From Actinomadura madurae (GTDB lineage: Bacteria; Actinomycetota; Actinomycetes; Streptosporangiales; Streptosporangiaceae): 64,000 nt of DNA. Shown piece after piece: positions 1 to 8,407 of the stretch. The position numbers and the translations under genes were made by a program. Positions within the stretch are counted from its first letter, which is position 1; every line of letters begins with the position of its first letter. Where the stretch lies: assembly GCF_900115095.1 (NCBI RefSeq), contig NZ_FOVH01000007.1, positions 248,001-312,000 of the forward strand, in the 5' to 3' direction. The notes beneath the pieces were generated by a model. That model made no database searches and was not told where the DNA came from. It saw nothing but the letters and a program-made list of their open reading frames with translations.

Positions 1-1
1 C

Positions 2-1507
2 GCCCGGCAGTGGCAGGCGGCCGTCCAGGAGCTCGCGCCGCGGTGGCAGCGGGCCGCCGTCCGGGCCGGCGACGTGCAGAACGACGAGCTCGTCGAGCCC
101 GCCCGCCGGCTGATCATGCTGCGGTTCTTCCTGACCTGCGTCGTCGGCCTGCTGGTGGTGGCCGGATCGCTGGCGGTGTCGCTGCTGTTCGCGCGGCGGC
201 TCGCGCAGGAGCTGCGCGACCTGCAGGCGTCCGCCCAGCGGCTCGCGCACGAGCGGCTGCCCGCCGTGGTGGCGCGGCTCCGGCGGGGCGAGAAGGTAGA
301 CGTCGATGCCGAGGCACCGCCCCCGGAACCCGGCCGGACCACGGAGATCACCCTCGTCGCCGCCGCGTTCGACGCCGTCCAGCGGACGGCCGTCAGCACC
401 GCGGTGGGCGAGGCGGAGCTGCGCGCCGGCATCAACCGGGTCTTCATCAACCTGTCCTGGCGCAGCCAGTCGCTGCTGCACCGGCAGCTGCGGCTCCTGG
501 ACCAGATGGAGCGGCGCGCGTCCAGCCCCGAGGAGCTGGACGACCTGTTCCGCCTCGACCACCTCACCACCCGCATGCGCCGGCACGCCGAGGGCTTGGT
601 GATCCTCTCCGGATCGCCGACCGTCCGCGCGTGGGACCATCCGGTCGCCGCCGAGGACGTGGTGCGCGCCGCGATCGCCGAGGTCGAGGACTACACCCGG
701 GTCGAGGTGACCGGCGCGTCGTCGACCGCGGTCACCGGCGACGTGGTCGCCGACGTCATCCACCTGCTCGCCGAGCTGATCGAGAACGCCGCGGCGTTCT
801 CGCCGCCGGCCACCGAGGTCACCGTCAAGGTCGAGACGGTCGCCAACGGGCTGGCCGTCGAGGTGGTGGACCGGGGCGTCGGCCTGGAGCCCGACGAGCT
901 GGAGGAGCTGAACCGGCGGCTCGCCAGCGCCGTCGAGTTCGACCTCGCCGACACCGAGCGGCTCGGGCTGTTCGTCGTCGCGCGGCTCGCCGCCCGGCAC
1001 CGCATCCAGGTGTCGCTGCAGCCGTCGGCGTACGGGGGGACGACCGCGATCGTCCTCATCCCGCACGCCCTGGTCGTCCTGGACGACGAGTGGCACATGG
1101 CGCGGGGCCTCGGACCCGCGCGGCCGCAGCCGGTCGGGCCGGCCGCCTCCGCGGCGGCGCCCCCGGCCCGGCTCGACCGGCCGGTCCGCCCCGCGCTGCA
1201 CGGCAGGGTCGTCCAGGGGCCGCCGCCGCCCGGCGGCGAACCGGAGGCCGTCGCGGAGGACAGCGAGATCACCGGCCGGCTCCCGCGCCGCGTCCGGCAG
1301 CGCCACATGGCGCCCCAGCTGCGCGCGCGGGCGACGGCACGGCACCCCGAGCCCGCCGCGGACGACGACCTCGACGACTTCGACGAGCCGAGCCCGGAGC
1401 TCAGCCGCGACCTGATGGCCTCGCTACAGTCGGGATGGCTGCGCGGCAGGGTCACCGACGACGAACCGGGCGATCTTGATCCACGCGATGAACGGGGGGA
1501 CGTATGA
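2..1507 (+). CDS. Conservon sensor histidine kinase (CvnA type), 5' truncated by window edge
   Basis: The frame is already open at base 2, so the N-terminus lies outside the window. What remains shows one transmembrane segment (FLTCVVGLLVVAG, about bases 124-190), a HAMP-like linker (ELRDLQASAQRLA), and a GHKL-type ATPase domain with N box ELIENAAAFSPP and G box DRGVGLEPDE. The last 120 or so residues are Pro/Ala/Arg-rich with an acidic patch. In Streptomyces such kinases sit at the head of conservons, where they form a membrane complex with a roadblock protein, a DUF742 protein and a small GTPase. The same order follows here. The stop overlaps the next start (ATGA at 1504-1507), indicating translational coupling. 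The input signal is unknown. Confidence 0.85.
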   Translation, partial: ARQWQAAVQELAPRWQRAAVRAGDVQNDELVEPARRLIMLRFFLTCVVGLLVVAGSLAVSLLFARRLAQELRDLQASAQRLAHERLPAVVARLRRGEKVDVDAEAPPPEPGRTTEITLVAAAFDAVQRTAVSTAVGEAELRAGINRVFINLSWRSQSLLHRQLRLLDQMERRASSPEELDDLFRLDHLTTRMRRHAEGLVILSGSPTVRAWDHPVAAEDVVRAAIAEVEDYTRVEVTGASSTAVTGDVVADVIHLLAELIENAAAFSPPATEVTVKVETVANGLAVEVVDRGVGLEPDELEELNRRLASAVEFDLADTERLGLFVVARLAARHRIQVSLQPSAYGGTTAIVLIPHALVVLDDEWHMARGLGPARPQPVGPAASAAAPPARLDRPVRPALHGRVVQGPPPPGGEPEAVAEDSEITGRLPRRVRQRHMAPQLRARATARHPEPAADDDLDDFDEPSPELSRDLMASLQSGWLRGRVTDDEPGDLDPRDERGDV

Positions 1508-1947
1508 CAGGGCAGGGCCAGGCCTCAGGCGAGCTCGACTGGCTGCTCGACGATCTGGTGCAGCGGGTCGGGGAGGTCCGCCAAGCCGTCCTGCTCTCCC
1601 GGGACGGGCTGGTCATGGGCGCCTCCGGGGACGTCACCCGCAAGGACGCCGAGTTCCTCGCGGCGCTGTCGTCGGGGTTCCACAGCCTCGCCAACGGCGC
1701 CCGCGAGCACTTCCAGGCCGAGCAGGTGCGGCAGACCGTCGTGGAGCTGGACGGCCTGCTGTTCTTCGTCATGCCCGCGGGCAACGGCAGCTGCCTCGCC
1801 GTCCTCAGCGACGCGGGCGGCAACGCCGGGCTGGTCGCCTACGAGACGACCATGCTGATCAAGAGGGTGCGGCGCACGCTGTCCGCCCGGCCGCGCACCG
1901 CGGCCGGGCCGCAGGACCCGCCGGTGCGCTCGGGCGCCTCCGGCTAG
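1504..1947 (+). CDS. cvnB: Roadblock/LC7 domain protein (CvnB type)
   Basis: 147 residues, the usual size for actinobacterial roadblock/LC7 proteins. The fold spans roughly residues 10-120 (LDWLLDDLVQRVGEVRQAVL, then VVELDGLLFFVMPAG and LAVLSDAGGNAGLVAYE). The C-terminal 20 residues are a low-complexity tail. Roadblock proteins bind small GTPases and can act as GTPase regulators, and the GTPase partner is encoded two genes downstream. The start overlaps the kinase stop by four bases, so the two are probably translated together. Confidence 0.88.
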   Translation: MTGQGQASGELDWLLDDLVQRVGEVRQAVLLSRDGLVMGASGDVTRKDAEFLAALSSGFHSLANGAREHFQAEQVRQTVVELDGLLFFVMPAGNGSCLAVLSDAGGNAGLVAYETTMLIKRVRRTLSARPRTAAGPQDPPVRSGASG

Positions 1948-1955
1948 AGGCCCCC

Positions 1956-2330
1956 GTGGAGAGCCCGAGAGAACGCTGGGTCGGGCGCGACGCCGGCCCG
2001 GTCGTCCGGCCGTACGCGGTGACCCGCGGGCGCACCCGCCCGCGGGGGCCGCTGATCGACCTGGTGACCATCCTCGTCGCGACCGGCCGGACCCCGGGCG
2101 ACCGGGTCCGGCTGGCGCGCGAGCAGCGGCTGCTGCTGGACCTGTGCCGGCGGCCCTCCACGCCCGCCGACCTCGCCTCGGAGACCGACCTGCCGTTCCG
2201 GGTCGTGCAGATCCTGCTGGAGGACCTGCACCGGTACGGCCTGATCGAGGAAATGCCGCAGGCCGCACCCGCCGAACGCCCCGACCCCCGCATCCTGATG
2301 AGAGTGCTCGATGAACTCCGCCGCCTCTGA
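1956..2330 (+). CDS. cvnC: DUF742 winged-helix protein (CvnC type)
   Basis: 124 residues from a GTG at 1956, eight bases after the roadblock stop. The start is placed here because the DUF742 signature begins just inside (VRPYAVTRGRTRPRG) and no other start lies close upstream. The middle and C-terminal parts form a small winged helix (LLDLCRRPSTPADLASETDLPFRVVQILLEDLHRYGLI). DUF742 proteins are the third component of conservons. The gene overlaps the GTPase gene by 20 bases. Confidence 0.85.
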   Translation: MESPRERWVGRDAGPVVRPYAVTRGRTRPRGPLIDLVTILVATGRTPGDRVRLAREQRLLLDLCRRPSTPADLASETDLPFRVVQILLEDLHRYGLIEEMPQAAPAERPDPRILMRVLDELRRL

Positions 2331-2922
2331 CCCGCGCGCCTCGTACGCCGCCCCCTACGGCCGCGACGACGACGTCCCCCTGCACACCCTCAAGGTCCTC
2401 GTCGCCGGCGGGTTCGGCGTCGGCAAGACGACGCTCGTCGGCGCGGTGAGCGAGGTCCGGCCGCTGCGCACCGAGGAGGACCTCACCGACGCGTCCATCG
2501 GGGTGGACGACCTCGGCGGCGTGGAGGGCAAGACCACCACGACCGTCGCGATGGACTTCGGCCGGCTGACGTTCTCCGGCGGCGTCCGGCTGTACCTGTT
2601 CGGGACGCCCGGCCAGGAGCGGTTCTGGTTCATGTGGGACCAGATCGCCTACGGCGCGGTCGGCGCCATCGTGCTGGTCGACACGCGCCGGCTCACCACG
2701 AGCTTCGCGGCCATCGACTTCTTCGAGCAGCGGCGGATCCCGTTCGTCATCGCCGCCAACCGGTTCGACGGCGCCCGCCGCTACACCGTGGAGGAGATCC
2801 GCACCGCGCTCGACGTCGACCCGGAGGTCCCGGTGATGATGTGCGACGTGCGCAGCCGCGAGGTGGCGCGCGGCGTGCTGGTGGCGCTGGTGGAGCACGC
2901 CCTCCAGTCGTCGCAGAACTGA
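2311..2922 (+). CDS. cvnD: Small GTP-binding protein (CvnD type)
   Basis: 203-residue Ras-like GTPase of the bacterial MglA/Cvn class. The P-loop is GGFGVGKTT (residues 31-39), the G3 region is LFGTPGQERF and the G4 motif is ANRFDG in place of NKxD. An N-terminal 25-residue extension precedes the domain. As last gene of the conservon operon it probably acts as the switch read by the CvnA-CvnB-CvnC complex. No cytochrome P450 (cvnE) follows; the convergent TetR gene ends two bases downstream. Confidence 0.88.
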   Translation: MNSAASDPRASYAAPYGRDDDVPLHTLKVLVAGGFGVGKTTLVGAVSEVRPLRTEEDLTDASIGVDDLGGVEGKTTTTVAMDFGRLTFSGGVRLYLFGTPGQERFWFMWDQIAYGAVGAIVLVDTRRLTTSFAAIDFFEQRRIPFVIAANRFDGARRYTVEEIRTALDVDPEVPVMMCDVRSREVARGVLVALVEHALQSSQN

Positions 2923-2923
2923 G

Positions 2924-3502
2924 TCAGGCCTCCATCCTGGCGACGATGAGGGAGGCCAGCGCGGCGTAGGCGGCCGAGTCGTCCAGGCCGGTCTGCGCCT
3001 TGATCTCGCCGCGGTGGATGGACTCCATCACCTGCCCGGCGACGGCGCCGACGAAGGCCGCGTCCGAATCCGGCGACGCCTCCCTTACGAGGCCCTGCAC
3101 GCGCCGGACCGCGAACCGGGTGTTGCGCTTGTAGATCTCCCGCGCGGGGGCGAACGCGTCGAGGTCGGCGAAGAAGGCCGGCGACGCCGGGGCCAGCTCG
3201 TCGGAGATGGCCCGCAGGTAGGCGCCGACCCGTTCGCGCGGGTCGGCGCTGGCGTCGAGCACGGCCTCCACGCGTTCGGTCGCCCGCCGGAAGAACGCCC
3301 GCACGACGGCCACGATGATCTGCTCCCGGCTGGCGGCGACCGAGTACAGGGTGCTCTTGGAGCAGCGCAGGACGGCGGCCAGGTCGGCGACGCCCAGCTC
3401 GGCGAACCCGCGGTCGAGGAACACCTCCATCAGCCGGTCGACCAGGGCCTCCCGCCGCCGCGAGGCCCGCGTCGCCCGCTCGTCCACCGAGGTCATGGCC
3501 AT
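2924..3502 (-). CDS. TetR family repressor beside acyl-CoA dehydrogenase
   Basis: 192 residues from ATG 3502 (MAMTSVDERATRASRR); ATG 3496 is an alternative. The N-terminal HTH is FLDRGFAELGVADLAAVLRC followed by SKSTLYSVAASREQI. The C-terminal half is the variable ligand-binding core. It is divergent from an acyl-CoA dehydrogenase, and a perfect inverted repeat touches its own start codon, so autoregulation and repression of the neighbour are likely. An acyl-CoA or fatty-acid-like effector is plausible from context only. Confidence 0.82.
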   Translation of the reverse strand: MAMTSVDERATRASRRREALVDRLMEVFLDRGFAELGVADLAAVLRCSKSTLYSVAASREQIIVAVVRAFFRRATERVEAVLDASADPRERVGAYLRAISDELAPASPAFFADLDAFAPAREIYKRNTRFAVRRVQGLVREASPDSDAAFVGAVAGQVMESIHRGEIKAQTGLDDSAAYAALASLIVARMEA

Positions 3503-3503
3503 G

Positions 3504-3545
3504 ACAGTACCAAAATGGGTTCGCCAGTACTGCCTTTGGTACTGT
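3504..3545. promoter_or_regulatory. TetR operator: 11-bp perfect inverted repeat with central half-sites
   Basis: ACAGTACCAAA at 3504-3514 and TTTGGTACTGT at 3535-3545 are exact reverse complements. A third CAGTACTG palindrome lies between them at 3525-3532. The array fills the 67-base gap between the divergent TetR and acyl-CoA dehydrogenase starts, the usual place for a TetR operator. Binding here is inferred. Confidence 0.65.
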
Positions 3546-3569
3546 TGGCCTGCCGAAAGGAGCCCGCCC

Positions 3570-4712
3570 ATGCCCGCCACCCGGCACCTGCCGAACCCCG
3601 AGTCCGCGGACCTGCTCGCGCTCACCCGCGACATCGCGCTCAAGGAGCTGCTGCCGCGCGTCACCGGCGCCGAGCGCACCGGGACGTTCCCGCGCGAGGT
3701 GTTCAGGACGCTCGGCCGGGCGGGCCTGCTGACGCTGCCGTACCCGGAGAAGTTCGGCGGCGGCGACCAGCCGTACGAGATCTACCTCCAGGTCCTGGAG
3801 GAGATCGGCGCGGTCTGGGCGAGCGTCGGCGTCGGCGTCAGCGTCCACGCGCTCTCGTGCTTCCCCCTCTTCGCCTACGGCACCGACGAGCAGCGCGCGC
3901 GGTGGCTCCCGGACATGCTCTCCGGGGAGCGGCTGGGCGCGTACTGCCTGTCGGAGGCCCACGCCGGCTCCGACCCGGCCGCGATGCGCGCCAAGGCGGT
4001 CCGCGACGGCGACTCCTACGTCCTCAACGGCGCCAAGGCGTGGACGACCCACGGCGGCAAGGCCGACTTCTACACGGTCATGGCGCGCACCTCCGACGAG
4101 AAGACCCGCGGGATCTCCTGCTTCCACGTCCCCACCGGCACCCCCGGCCTGGAGTTCGACGAGCCCGAGGACAAGATGGGCCTGATGGGCTCCACCACCG
4201 CGACCGTCCGTCTGGTGGACGCCCGCGTCCCCGCCGACCACCTGATCGGCGACGAGGGCCAGGGCCTGTCCATCGCGCTCGCCGGCCTCGACGCCGGCCG
4301 CCTCGGCATCGCCGCCGTCGCCACCGGCCTGGCCCAGGGCGCCCTCGACCACGCCGTCGCCTACGCCAAGGAGCGCGAGACGTTCGGCAAGGCGATCATC
4401 GACCACCAGGGCCTCGCCTTCGTCCTCGCCGACATGGCCGCGGCGATCGAGTCGTCGCGCGCCACCTACCTGTCCGCCGCCCGCCTGAAGGACGCCGGCC
4501 GCCCCTACGCCCGCGAGGCGTCCATCGCCAAGCTCATCGCCACCGACAACGCCATGAAGGTGACCACGGACGCCGTCCAGGTCCTGGGCGGCGCCGGCTA
4601 CACCCGCGACTTCCCGGTCGAGCGCTTCATGCGCGAGGCCAAGGTGATGCAGATCTTCGAGGGCACCAACCAGATCCAGCGCCTGGTCATCTCCCGCCAC
4701 CTCGCCCGCTGA
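3570..4712 (+). CDS. Acyl-CoA dehydrogenase
   Basis: 380 residues from ATG 3570, preceded by a good ribosome binding site (GAAAGGAG at 3555-3562). Normal length for the family. It shows the N-terminal helical domain, the FAD/acyl-CoA beta domain (LSEAHAGSDPAAM, GAKAWTTHGG) and the C-terminal helical domain (ERETFGKAI, VLGGAGYTRDFPVER). The catalytic-base motif FEGTNQIQ is near the C-terminus. It oxidises an acyl-CoA to the 2-enoyl-CoA and passes electrons to ETF; chain-length preference cannot be read. It is controlled by the divergent TetR, judging from the shared operator. Confidence 0.9.
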   Translation: MPATRHLPNPESADLLALTRDIALKELLPRVTGAERTGTFPREVFRTLGRAGLLTLPYPEKFGGGDQPYEIYLQVLEEIGAVWASVGVGVSVHALSCFPLFAYGTDEQRARWLPDMLSGERLGAYCLSEAHAGSDPAAMRAKAVRDGDSYVLNGAKAWTTHGGKADFYTVMARTSDEKTRGISCFHVPTGTPGLEFDEPEDKMGLMGSTTATVRLVDARVPADHLIGDEGQGLSIALAGLDAGRLGIAAVATGLAQGALDHAVAYAKERETFGKAIIDHQGLAFVLADMAAAIESSRATYLSAARLKDAGRPYAREASIAKLIATDNAMKVTTDAVQVLGGAGYTRDFPVERFMREAKVMQIFEGTNQIQRLVISRHLAR

Positions 4713-4783
4713 ATCCGGGGAGTTCGCTCGGGTTTGTGCAGCACGGCACGTTCCTCCCGCGTCCGGGCTCTTACCTTCGGAGC

Positions 4784-5128
4784 ATGTGGCAGTTCGTCGT
4801 GTGGGGGCTGATGGGGGCCGCGGCCAACCGCACGCTCGCCTTCCTGGAGGCGAACCGGCGCGTCAAGGGGCCGCCGTGGCGGTATCCCAAGGGGCCTGGC
4901 GGCCGGTACTACCTGTTCGCCTGCGCGCTGCACTGCATGCTCGCCGCGATGGTGACCTCGGCCGCGGCGGCGAGCGACCTGATCGACGCGCCGTGGCTGG
5001 CCTTCGCGTTCGGCGCCGGCGCACCGGCCATCATGGCCAAGCTCGGCCGGTACGCGCTCTGGGCGCTCCCGCCGGGCCCCGACGGTGACGAGGACGACGA
5101 GAACGACGGGCCTGGCCGGGCCGGATGA
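4784..5128 (+). CDS. Small membrane protein upstream of Crp/cyclase fusion
   Basis: 114 residues from ATG 4784. There are probably two or three hydrophobic helices (FVVWGLMGAAANRTLAFL, YYLFACALHCMLAAMVTSAAAA, WLAFAFGAGAPAIMAKL) and a strongly acidic tail (GDEDDENDGPG). The stop at 5126-5128 directly abuts the ATG of the next gene, so the two are probably co-translated. The family is not recognised. The tight coupling suggests it works in the membrane with the Crp/cyclase fusion protein. Confidence 0.6.
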   Translation: MWQFVVWGLMGAAANRTLAFLEANRRVKGPPWRYPKGPGGRYYLFACALHCMLAAMVTSAAAASDLIDAPWLAFAFGAGAPAIMAKLGRYALWALPPGPDGDEDDENDGPGRAG

Positions 5129-6790
5129 ATGGGGGATGCGATGCCGAGTCCTGATCACGGCTGGCGCAGGTTGCTGGTGGCCTTCTCGGACGCGACCGCC
5201 ACGCCGGCGGCGCCCGGCGGGGGCGGCCGGGCACGGCGGCTGCTGGAGGCGTTCTCCGACGCCTCGCCCGCCTTCGCCCCGGACGGGCCGGGGCTGCGAC
5301 CGTCCTCTGGAACGGATGCCGTGCGGGCTCTGGCCTGGGGACTGGTGATGTTCGCGGTGCTCGGGGCGGCGTGCACGGCCTGGACGGCGACGGCGACCGG
5401 GACGCCCGCCGCGGCCGTGGTCGCCGCCCTGACCCTCTGCGTGCTGGCGCTGTTCATCGCGCCGGTGGTCGAGTTCGCGCGTGCTCAGGCCGGTTCCGCC
5501 CGGGCGGCGGCCCAGCGGGCGCGGCCGGGCGAGCGGGGCGGGAAGCTCAGGGAGAGCTTCTGGCACGCCCTCGACTCCGGCGAGCGGGACGCCGTCCGCG
5601 CCGCCGCGCGCCCGCGCGCCTTCGGGCCGGGCGCGCCGATCCTGCGGCAGGGGTATCCGGCCGACTACGTCGTCGTCATCCGCACGGGCTGGACGAAGGT
5701 CCGCGTGGACCGGGCGGGCGAGGAGCGGATCGTCGCGGTCCGCGGGCCCGGCGATCTCATCGGCGAGCGGGCCCTGTTCGAGGGCGACGCCTGGTCCGCC
5801 ACGGTCATCGCGCTCGACGCGGTGGAGGCGCTCGTGATCGAGGCGGCGGACTTCCGGCGCGTGGTGGAGCGGCACCCGGGCGTGCAGTCCGTGCTGGAGA
5901 AGCAGGCGCACGACCGCGCGATCGAGGCGGCGGCCCACACCTCGGGCACCGAGCTCGCCGACACCCAGCGGCGGCTGGCGGCGCTGTTCACCACGCTCTC
6001 GCGGGCGCGGGGGCGGACCCTCCCGGTGACCGGCCGGGAACTCGCCGGCTGGACGTCGTCGTCGCCGGCGGCGGTGGACAGCGTGCTCGCCCAGTGGGGC
6101 GGCCAGGGTCTCGTCCGCGCCGAGGCCGCCACGATCGACGTCCTCGACGTGGCCCGGCTGGAGCGGCTCACCGCCTCCGGCGCGCCGGTTCCGGAGGCCG
6201 CGCCGGGTTCGCCCTTCCTCACCGGGCAGGACTGCACGATCGTGTTCGCCGACGTGGTGGGGTTCGGGTCGCCGGACCGGACGGAGTCCGACCGCGCCGC
6301 CATCAGGAAGGTGCTGTACCGGTCCCTGGAGGGGGCGTTCGCCGCCTCCGGGGTGTCCTGGGCCGCGTGCCACCACGAGGACCGCGGGGACGGGGTGCTG
6401 CTCGTCGTCCCGCCCGGGGTCCCGGCGAGCACGCCCGCGGACCCCCTGGTCCGGGCGTTCGCCGAGCGCATCGCCCGGCACGACCGCGCCGCGGCGGAGG
6501 AGCTGCGGTTCCGGGTGCGGGTCGCGGTCGACACGGGCCCGGTGCTCGCGGGCCCGGACGGAGTCACCGGGGACGTCCTCGCGCGTGCCGCGCGGTTGCT
6601 GGGTGCGGGCGTGCTGCGGCGGCGGCTGGCGTCCGGCCCGGCCGTCCTCGGGCTGATCGTCTCCTCGCCCGTGCACCGGGCCGTCGCCGGAACCGGTCCG
6701 GCCTTCGAGCGCGTCGAGGTCGAGGGGGCGGAGCCCGGCACCGCATGGCTGCGACTCTTCCCCGCGGCCGCCGCGAGCACGGGGGCTTGA
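5129..6790 (+). CDS. Membrane-anchored Crp-like protein fused to a class III cyclase-like domain
   Basis: 553 residues (ATG 5129; ATG 5141 behind GGGGGA is equally plausible). The N-terminus holds two copies of an RRLLxAFSDA motif (residues 13-22 and 36-45). Two transmembrane helices follow at about 67-85 and 94-114. Then come a cyclic-nucleotide-binding fold (about 142-260), a Crp-like winged helix (about 275-345) and a class III nucleotide-cyclase-like domain (about 363-545). The cyclase domain keeps both metal-binding Asp positions (FADVVGF, D375; EDRGDGV, D421). The cNMP fold is clearly paralogous to the free Crp protein at 25911-26615 (shared FWxALD and RAAARPR motifs). Sensor, DNA-binding and possibly enzymatic parts in one membrane protein are unusual; enzymatic activity is uncertain. 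Confidence 0.75.
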   Translation: MGDAMPSPDHGWRRLLVAFSDATATPAAPGGGGRARRLLEAFSDASPAFAPDGPGLRPSSGTDAVRALAWGLVMFAVLGAACTAWTATATGTPAAAVVAALTLCVLALFIAPVVEFARAQAGSARAAAQRARPGERGGKLRESFWHALDSGERDAVRAAARPRAFGPGAPILRQGYPADYVVVIRTGWTKVRVDRAGEERIVAVRGPGDLIGERALFEGDAWSATVIALDAVEALVIEAADFRRVVERHPGVQSVLEKQAHDRAIEAAAHTSGTELADTQRRLAALFTTLSRARGRTLPVTGRELAGWTSSSPAAVDSVLAQWGGQGLVRAEAATIDVLDVARLERLTASGAPVPEAAPGSPFLTGQDCTIVFADVVGFGSPDRTESDRAAIRKVLYRSLEGAFAASGVSWAACHHEDRGDGVLLVVPPGVPASTPADPLVRAFAERIARHDRAAAEELRFRVRVAVDTGPVLAGPDGVTGDVLARAARLLGAGVLRRRLASGPAVLGLIVSSPVHRAVAGTGPAFERVEVEGAEPGTAWLRLFPAAAASTGA

Positions 6791-6892
6791 GCCGCGAGTC
6801 GCCGGGGCCGGATCGCGCGAGCAGCCTGCACGCCGGGGGGCCGATCGTTAGGGTCGGTGACGCATCAGTCACGGAACGACGGGGAGGGCGGC

Positions 6893-8386
6893 GTGAGCGG
6901 AGTCGAGGAAGAGGACGCTCGCGCGAAGCTCTTCGACGCCCGGGTGCTGCTGCTCAAGGGCGAGATCGACGATGCCGCGGCCAACCGGATCTGCGCGGAC
7001 CTGCTGCAGATGGAGGCCGACGACCCGACCTCGGACGTCTACCTCTACATCGACTCGCCGGGCGGGCTGGTCACCCCGGGCATGGCACTCTACGACGTGA
7101 TCAAGTACGTCCGGATGGACGTCGTCACCGTGGCCTTCGGCATGGCGGCCGGCATGGCGCAGGTGGTGCTCTCGGCCGGGACGCCGGGAAAGCGGACCGC
7201 CCTGCCCGAGGCCAGGATCCTGCTGATACCGCCCAAGGGGCCGGCCGGGGACGCCGACGCGGCCGTGGGGGACCGGATCTTCCAGATCATCGCCGAGGAC
7301 ACCGGCCTTCCCCTCGGCCAGGTCGTCGCGGACGCGAACCGGGAGCGGTGGTTCACCGCCCAGGAGGCGCTTGAGAACGGCCTGGTGGACCGGGTCCTCA
7401 GCGCCTCCCCGCCCATGACCGGCCCGCTGCCCGACACCGGCGCGCGCCGCCCGGACCCGGAGGAGCCCGTACCCGCCGGGGTCGATCACGGGCGCCGTGC
7501 CCAGGCGCTCGGCACCGCGGTGGAGCACGTCGTGCTCCGGCGTTACCCGGGTGTCACCGCCGCCTCCCATCCGGCGGATCACCGGCGGTTGCGGGCCGAC
7601 CTGGTCGAGGCGCTCCTGAAGGCGGTGCCGGAATGGCTGGAGGTCGATGCCGCCTACACGGGCCGCGACGATGCCGCCCAGGCAGCCGTGCGGCTGCGGT
7701 CGTGGCTGGAGACCGTCCCCGAACCGGATGAACGCCCGGCACGTCCGTCCGCGCGGCTCGCCCTGGACGGGGTCCTGCACGAGGTGGCGGACAGGATCGG
7801 CGACCTCCCCCTTCTGGGGAACGGGGATCGGCGGCTCGGATACGAGGCGGGCCTGCGGGCGGCGCGGCGGGGAGTGCTGCAACGCGCGGAGCCGGCGGCC
7901 GGTACGGCAGGCGCCCCGGCGGAGCCGGCCCTTCCGCCCGGCCTGAGCCTCGACCGCCCGCGTCCCGGGCCCGCCCCCGTGCCGCTTCCCGACCACCCTG
8001 AGCAGGTCGAGCGGTTCGCGCGCGTGCTCCGCGCCCGGCTGGCCGGGCTGCCCGGCGGCGAGCGGAAGGAGGTCGCCGGACGGCTCCTGGAGACGGCGCA
8101 CGCGCCGGATCCGGACGTGTACGCCCGGGTCCACCGCCAGTGGATCCTGAACGAGGACGTGGTCGCCGATCTGGAGGAGCGGATGCGCGCCCGTACCGGT
8201 CTCACTCCAGGCGAGGCGCATCGGCGGCAGGAGATCGTCCGCAAGCTGGACGACCTGGCGGCCTCGCTCACGCCGGTCGGAACGGCGACCGGAAGCTTCC
8301 CCGCGGCCTTCGAGACGGCGACCCGGCGCGCGATCGCGATCCTGCGCTCCACCGCCGACGAGATCCGCCCGCCCTGGGCCCCGTGA
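6893..8386 (+). CDS. ClpP/crotonase-fold protein lacking the protease triad, long C-terminal extension
   Basis: 497 residues from GTG 6893, chosen over GTG 6857 because GGGGAGGG sits just upstream. Residues 13-170 are a clear ClpP fold (LYIDSPGGLVTPGMALYDVI). The Ser motif reads GMAAGMA (83-89) with Gly at the catalytic Ser site. The His motif reads LIPPKG instead of MHQPxG, and the Asp-site motif reads NRERW with Glu for Asp. It is therefore predicted to be inactive as a serine protease. Residues 190-497 are a helical extension, with a Pro-rich break near 360, that I do not recognise. It follows the Crp/cyclase gene by about 100 bases. A binding or scaffolding role is an inference. Confidence 0.72.
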   Translation: MSGVEEEDARAKLFDARVLLLKGEIDDAAANRICADLLQMEADDPTSDVYLYIDSPGGLVTPGMALYDVIKYVRMDVVTVAFGMAAGMAQVVLSAGTPGKRTALPEARILLIPPKGPAGDADAAVGDRIFQIIAEDTGLPLGQVVADANRERWFTAQEALENGLVDRVLSASPPMTGPLPDTGARRPDPEEPVPAGVDHGRRAQALGTAVEHVVLRRYPGVTAASHPADHRRLRADLVEALLKAVPEWLEVDAAYTGRDDAAQAAVRLRSWLETVPEPDERPARPSARLALDGVLHEVADRIGDLPLLGNGDRRLGYEAGLRAARRGVLQRAEPAAGTAGAPAEPALPPGLSLDRPRPGPAPVPLPDHPEQVERFARVLRARLAGLPGGERKEVAGRLLETAHAPDPDVYARVHRQWILNEDVVADLEERMRARTGLTPGEAHRRQEIVRKLDDLAASLTPVGTATGSFPAAFETATRRAIAILRSTADEIRPPWAP

Positions 8387-8407
8387 CCGGGGGCGGAGAA
8401 TGGGGAC

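Noticed and set aside
10..1479. Long open frame overlapping the conservon kinase gene
   Set aside because: Arg/Ala/Gly-rich translation typical of an alternative frame in high-GC DNA; the kinase frame has recognisable domains.
2924..3679. Longer TetR start reaching into the acyl-CoA dehydrogenase gene
   Set aside because: The extra 59 residues would overlap the divergent gene and its operator, and they have no TetR homology pattern.
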